A DNA stretch of 23,717 nucleotides from a virus, in the IMG/VR virus record IMGVR_UViG_3300032297_000209, positions 1 to 23,717 of that record; one strand, 5' to 3'. The notes beneath the pieces were generated by a model. The model was not told the origin of the DNA. It searched no databases and saw only the letters and a list, made by a program, of their open reading frames with translations. Each line of letters starts with the position of its first letter. Position 1 is the stretch's first letter. The translations under genes were made by a program, and so were the position numbers. This document shows positions 21,106-23,717 of this stretch, in pieces.

Positions 21106-21128
21106 TAGGGCCTCCGGGCCCTATTTTT
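21106..21128 (+). terminator. Rho-independent terminator of the TROVE gene
   Basis: TAGGGCC (21106-21112), TCCG loop, GGCCCTA (21117-21123), then TTTTT. There is no T-run for the opposite strand, so it serves the plus-strand unit only; it touches the end of the converging lipoprotein gene. Confidence 0.92.
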
Positions 21129-21513
21129 ATGACCCGCAAGGTCCTACAACAAATCCACTAGCATCTGGTTTGCAAGTGGCCGGTAATGGTGTACACGGAC
21201 CAACTACAAATCCATCTGTGCAGTAGTTAATTGTTGGTTGAGGACCGACACTAGGACCCACCACTACTGACGGAATTATTGTAACCTCTCTTCCTGTAAC
21301 TGGTCCAATTACAAACGGAAGCTGTGCCATTGGTCCGGGCCCTACTACAGGAATACTTGGAACCCCTACTGTGCCACTAGGCCCAATTACAAAAGGGGAA
21401 GGTAACACTACCGGTTCAGGCAAGGTTACAACTTTAGGCAGTTCGGGGTCATTGCCGCCGCCACAGGCTGCTAAAACAACAGCTAAAGATAATACTGACA
21501 AAATTTTAATCAT
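21127..21513 (-). CDS. Repeat-containing lipoprotein (128 aa)
   Basis: The only convincing minus-strand gene here. A lipoprotein signal peptide (MIKILSVLSLAVVLAAC, lipid on C17, then GGGND) precedes a Pro/Gly/Val-rich mature part. It is built from about six copies of a V-[IV]-G-P unit: FVIGP (41-45), PVVGP (55-59), FVIGP (67-71), VVVGP (83-87), FVVGPC (102-107) and FVVGPC (121-126), the last two with Cys. Gly at +2 favours the outer membrane. There is no catalytic motif; an extended surface or adhesin-like rod is possible. It converges on the TROVE gene and diverges from pstS. Its ribosome-binding site is inside a hairpin. Confidence 0.78.
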   Translation of the reverse strand: MIKILSVLSLAVVLAACGGGNDPELPKVVTLPEPVVLPSPFVIGPSGTVGVPSIPVVGPGPMAQLPFVIGPVTGREVTIIPSVVVGPSVGPQPTINYCTDGFVVGPCTPLPATCKPDASGFVVGPCGS

Positions 21514-21519
21514 AAGAAA

Positions 21520-21538
21520 TCTCCTAATTGTTAGGAGA
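21520..21538 (-). promoter_or_regulatory. Hairpin masking the ribosome-binding site of the lipoprotein mRNA
   Basis: On the minus strand, TCTCCTAA pairs perfectly with TTAGGAGA (3-nt loop). The 3' arm contains AGGAG, which lies 7 nt before the lipoprotein ATG (21513). A CCCT/AGGG hairpin lies just upstream. An AATAAATA element, similar to a T4-type late promoter, is at 21604-21611 on the same strand (weak). Confidence 0.6.
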
Positions 21539-21657
21539 CCCTTTAGGGAAAAGTTCTCTTGGCTGACTGTAACCCTTCCTTAAAACGCAACATGTCTCAA
21601 AAATATTTATTAAGGATTTCGATGCCTATTAAAAATCTATTTAGAAAAATATTAAAA

Positions 21658-21686
21658 TTGTAATCATATTGTAATCATTTTGTGTT
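21658..21686 (+). promoter_or_regulatory. Pho-box-like tandem repeats upstream of pstS
   Basis: TTGTAAT (21658-21664), CATA, TTGTAAT (21669-21675), CATT, TTGTGTT (21680-21686): 7-nt direct repeats with 4-nt A/T-rich spacers, an 11-nt period. This is the architecture of PhoB Pho boxes (CTGTCAT units). An AT-rich region suited to a -10 (TATTAAT) follows, and there is no -35 box, as expected for PhoB-activated promoters. Confidence 0.72.
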
Positions 21687-21722
21687 TAAATATTAATATC
21701 ACAAACACAAGGAGACTTACAA

Positions 21723-22727
21723 GTGAAAAAATTATTTGCTATACTATTAGCCGCAGTAACTTTATCAGCGCAGGCCACAGACATGGTAGGTGCTGGCGCA
21801 ACTTTCCCATTCCCTATCTATTACAAGTGGGCCGAGGGATATAAGCAAGCCACTGGAAAAAGTTTGAACTATCAAAGTATCGGTAGTTCAGGTGGTATTA
21901 GACAAATCAATGCTCGCACAGTAGACTTTGGAGCAACCGATGCTCCAGTCAAAGGTGAAGATTTAGACAAGATGGGACAAATTCAATTCCCTGCTATTAT
22001 CGGCGGAACAGTTCCTGTTGTCAACTTAGATGGTATTAAGCCAGGTGAACTACGCATCACTGGTCCATTATTAGCAGAAGTATTTTTAGGCAACATTAAT
22101 CGTTGGAATGATCCTAAGCTAGTAGCATTGAATCCAGGTAAGAATTTACCTAACTTAGAAATCACTATTATCCATCGTGCTGATGGTAGTGGCACAACAT
22201 TCAACTGGACTGACTATCTAAGCACAGTTAGTCCTGAGTGGCTACAGCGTGTAGGTCGTGGTCCAGCAGTTAAATGGCCAGCTGCCGCTTCAGTAGGTGG
22301 CAAAGGCAATGAAGGTGTTGCAGCCAATGTGACTAGAATCAAAGGCTCAATAGGTTATGTAGAGTATGCGTATGTCAAACAAAACAAAATGACATTTATG
22401 CAACTACAAAACAAATCAGGCAAGTATGTTAGTCCAGATGATTTGACATTTGCTGCCGCCGCAGATGGTGCTGATTGGTTCAGTGTGCCAGGAATGGGAT
22501 TAAGCATTGTGGATCAAAAGAACCCCAATGCTTGGCCAGTGAGTTCAGCAAGTTTTATCATCATGTACAAAGAGCCAAGAAACAAAGCTGTCAGCGATGA
22601 AGTGTTGAAGTTCTTTGATTGGGCATTTAAGAATGGTAAGAAAGATGCTATAGATTTAGATTATGTCCCATTACCAGATGCTCTAACAAAGCAGATCCGT
22701 GAACGAGTTTGGACACAGATCAAATAA
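21723..22727 (+). CDS. pstS: Periplasmic phosphate-binding protein PstS
   Basis: Substrate-binding component of the PstSCAB phosphate transporter. 334 aa with a signal peptide (MKKLFAILLAAVTLSAQA, cleavage before TDMVGAG) and the hallmark ATFPFPIYYKWAEGY, the phosphate-contacting SIGSSGGIRQI and FGATDAP blocks, and the HRADGSGTTFNWTDYLS block. The start is a GTG at 21723 with AAGGAGA (21709-21715) 7 nt upstream. PstC, PstA and PstB are absent, so it must work with the host transporter, as for cyanophage PstS. Pho-box-like repeats precede it and a terminator follows. Confidence 0.96.
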   Translation: MKKLFAILLAAVTLSAQATDMVGAGATFPFPIYYKWAEGYKQATGKSLNYQSIGSSGGIRQINARTVDFGATDAPVKGEDLDKMGQIQFPAIIGGTVPVVNLDGIKPGELRITGPLLAEVFLGNINRWNDPKLVALNPGKNLPNLEITIIHRADGSGTTFNWTDYLSTVSPEWLQRVGRGPAVKWPAAASVGGKGNEGVAANVTRIKGSIGYVEYAYVKQNKMTFMQLQNKSGKYVSPDDLTFAAAADGADWFSVPGMGLSIVDQKNPNAWPVSSASFIIMYKEPRNKAVSDEVLKFFDWAFKNGKKDAIDLDYVPLPDALTKQIRERVWTQIK

Positions 22728-22772
22728 AATAATCGCCGGCTGGCGGCGTACAATGTGATAAGTAGTCAGCAG

Positions 22773-22795
22773 TAGGAACTTAGGTTCCTATTTTT
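22773..22795 (+). terminator. Rho-independent terminator of pstS
   Basis: TAGGAAC (22773-22779), TTAG loop, GTTCCTA (22784-22790), TTTTT. A second small hairpin, CGCCG/CGGCG, lies at 22733-22747. Confidence 0.88.
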
Positions 22796-22801
22796 ATGAC
22801 T

Positions 22802-22836
22802 TTGTAATCATAATGTAATCGAAAATGTCTTAAATA
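22802..22836 (+). promoter_or_regulatory. Pho-box-like repeats upstream of the phosphoesterase gene
   Basis: TTGTAAT (22802-22808), CATA, ATGTAAT (22813-22819), CGAAA, ATGTCTT (22825-22831), nearly the same as the pstS element. TTAAAT/TAAATA at 22830-22836 could be the -10, placing the start on or near the ATG at 22842. Confidence 0.68.
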
Positions 22837-22841
22837 ATAGT

Positions 22842-23717
22842 ATGAAGACATACCGCTCAATCTTTGTTAGCGATGTACATCTTGGTACTAAAGATTGTCA
22901 AGCGGATAAGTTAAACAACTTTCTCAAACATAACACCTGCGATACATTGTATCTAGTAGGCGATATAATAGATGCTTGGCGTATACAACAAAACAAATGG
23001 CGTTGGAAGCAGAGTCATACCAATGTAGTTCGTCGTGTACTGGGTCATGCCAAGCGTGGAACCAGAGTAATCTATGTAGCAGGCAATCATGATGAATTTC
23101 TAAGACCCATGATACCCTATGGTTTTAGTTTTGGACTAGTAGAAATACACAATCAAATAGAACACATAGGTGCTGACGGCAAACACTATTTGGTTACCCA
23201 CGGTGACTTGTTTGACGGAATTACAAGGCTAGCACCTTGGATAGCATTTTTAGGAGATAAAGCATATGACTTTGTTCTTTCGCTCAATAGCAAATTCAAT
23301 TGGATACGCCATCGCATGGGTTTTGGGTACTTTAGTCTTAGCAAATATCTTAAGCACAGAGTAAAGAAGGCAGTAGATTTTATGTTCAAGTTTGAACAGA
23401 ATCTAGCAGGTTACTGCAAAAAGCGAGGCTTTGATGGTGTAATATGTGGACACATTCATCACGCAGAGATTAAAGAGATAGATGGTGTTGTCTATATGAA
23501 TGATGGCGACTGGGTTGAAAGTTGTACAGCACTAGTAGAACATCATGACGGCCGCTGGGAAATTGTAACTTGGACCAAGGAGAAGGACGATGTGGATAAT
23601 GTTATTGTTAGCGATACATTCAAACAATCCAAACGACATTCCAGGAAGGATAAGTCTAATGTTCCCGGATCAGAAGTCGTGCGAATCAGCACTGAAGACG
23701 ATGTCGTATCAACTAAA
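22842..23717 (+). CDS. Metallophosphoesterase, PlcP / LpxH-like (3' end outside window)
   Basis: Calcineurin-like phosphoesterase; 292 codons visible, open to the window end. Dimetal ligands: D11 and H13 (VSDVHLG), D41 (VGDIID), N82/H83 (GNHDEF), H120 (THGDLFD), and H204 and H206 (CGHIHH). Sequence blocks AFLGDKAYDF, MGFGYFSLSKYLK and NDGDWVESCTALVEHHDG resemble the PlcP phospholipase-C-type enzymes of alphaproteobacteria, often annotated as UDP-2,3-diacylglucosamine diphosphatase. PlcP removes the phospho-headgroup of phospholipids under phosphate starvation. The Pho-box-like element upstream fits that role. LpxH-type lipid A synthesis is the main alternative. There is no Shine-Dalgarno; the mRNA may be leaderless. 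Confidence 0.82.
   Translation, partial: MKTYRSIFVSDVHLGTKDCQADKLNNFLKHNTCDTLYLVGDIIDAWRIQQNKWRWKQSHTNVVRRVLGHAKRGTRVIYVAGNHDEFLRPMIPYGFSFGLVEIHNQIEHIGADGKHYLVTHGDLFDGITRLAPWIAFLGDKAYDFVLSLNSKFNWIRHRMGFGYFSLSKYLKHRVKKAVDFMFKFEQNLAGYCKKRGFDGVICGHIHHAEIKEIDGVVYMNDGDWVESCTALVEHHDGRWEIVTWTKEKDDVDNVIVSDTFKQSKRHSRKDKSNVPGSEVVRISTEDDVVSTK

Noticed and set aside
1-23717. CRISPR array or insertion sequence
   Set aside because: No regularly spaced direct repeats with unique spacers, no transposase-like frame and no paired terminal repeats with target duplications were seen.

Overview
The window looks like part of the genome of a large T4-like tailed phage, or a closely related metagenomic phage, infecting a betaproteobacterium, probably a freshwater Burkholderiales-type host. 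The phage reading rests on tightly packed, mostly overlapping plus-strand genes, many short proteins of phage type, a T4-like set of nucleotide-metabolism genes (nrdA, nrdB, glutaredoxin, thyX), a DexA-like exonuclease, a virion-type protein and a peptidoglycan peptidase. The host guess rests on a permuted two-piece tmRNA gene of the kind known from betaproteobacteria, plus ErpA, IscU, porin and PstS proteins of proteobacterial type. It is an inference; no database was searched.

Layout. 1-3488: ribonucleotide reductase operon in which two Fe-S biogenesis genes (erpA, iscU) sit between nrdA (5' end outside the window) and nrdB, followed by a glutaredoxin. 3478-6811: virion-like protein, small coiled coil, ThyX, small conserved phage proteins (DUF2452, LSm-like) and an M15 peptidase. 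6821-7269: permuted ssrA (tmRNA) with a consensus promoter, an intervening segment and a terminator. 7345-8436: AAA+ ATPase. 8543-10872: redox operon ahpC / coiled coil / SGNH hydrolase / terC / ahpD. 10915-11945: outer-membrane porin as a self-contained transcription unit. 11973-15746: small proteins, a four-helix membrane protein, ClpX and ribosomal protein bS21. 15743-17703: DexA-like exonuclease and conserved phage hypotheticals. 17700-19123: envelope cluster (two micro membrane proteins, an SPFH lipoprotein, a secreted His/Gly-rich protein). 19141-21128: a perfect sigma-70 promoter, about 500 nt of highly structured non-coding RNA, and a TROVE/vWA (Ro60-like) protein. 21127-23717: a divergent repeat lipoprotein, pstS, and a PlcP/LpxH-like phosphoesterase running off the window, the last two behind matching Pho-box-like tandem repeats.

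How the parts may work together. The genes group into modules that take over host physiology: dNTP synthesis with iron/Fe-S support; ribosome and quality control (bS21, tmRNA whose tag ends in LAA, and a ClpX that keeps its ClpP-docking IGF loop); peroxide defence (AhpC reduced by AhpD); envelope remodelling (porin, SPFH lipoprotein, secreted proteins); and phosphate scavenging under apparent host PhoB control (PstS plus a phospholipase-C-like phosphoesterase). Many promoters are host sigma-70-like with exactly 17-nt spacers. At least two drive mRNAs predicted to start on the A of the start codon (leaderless).

The strongest candidates for an undescribed system are the Ro60-like protein with its adjacent large structured RNA, and the PhoB-linked pstS/plcP-like pair.
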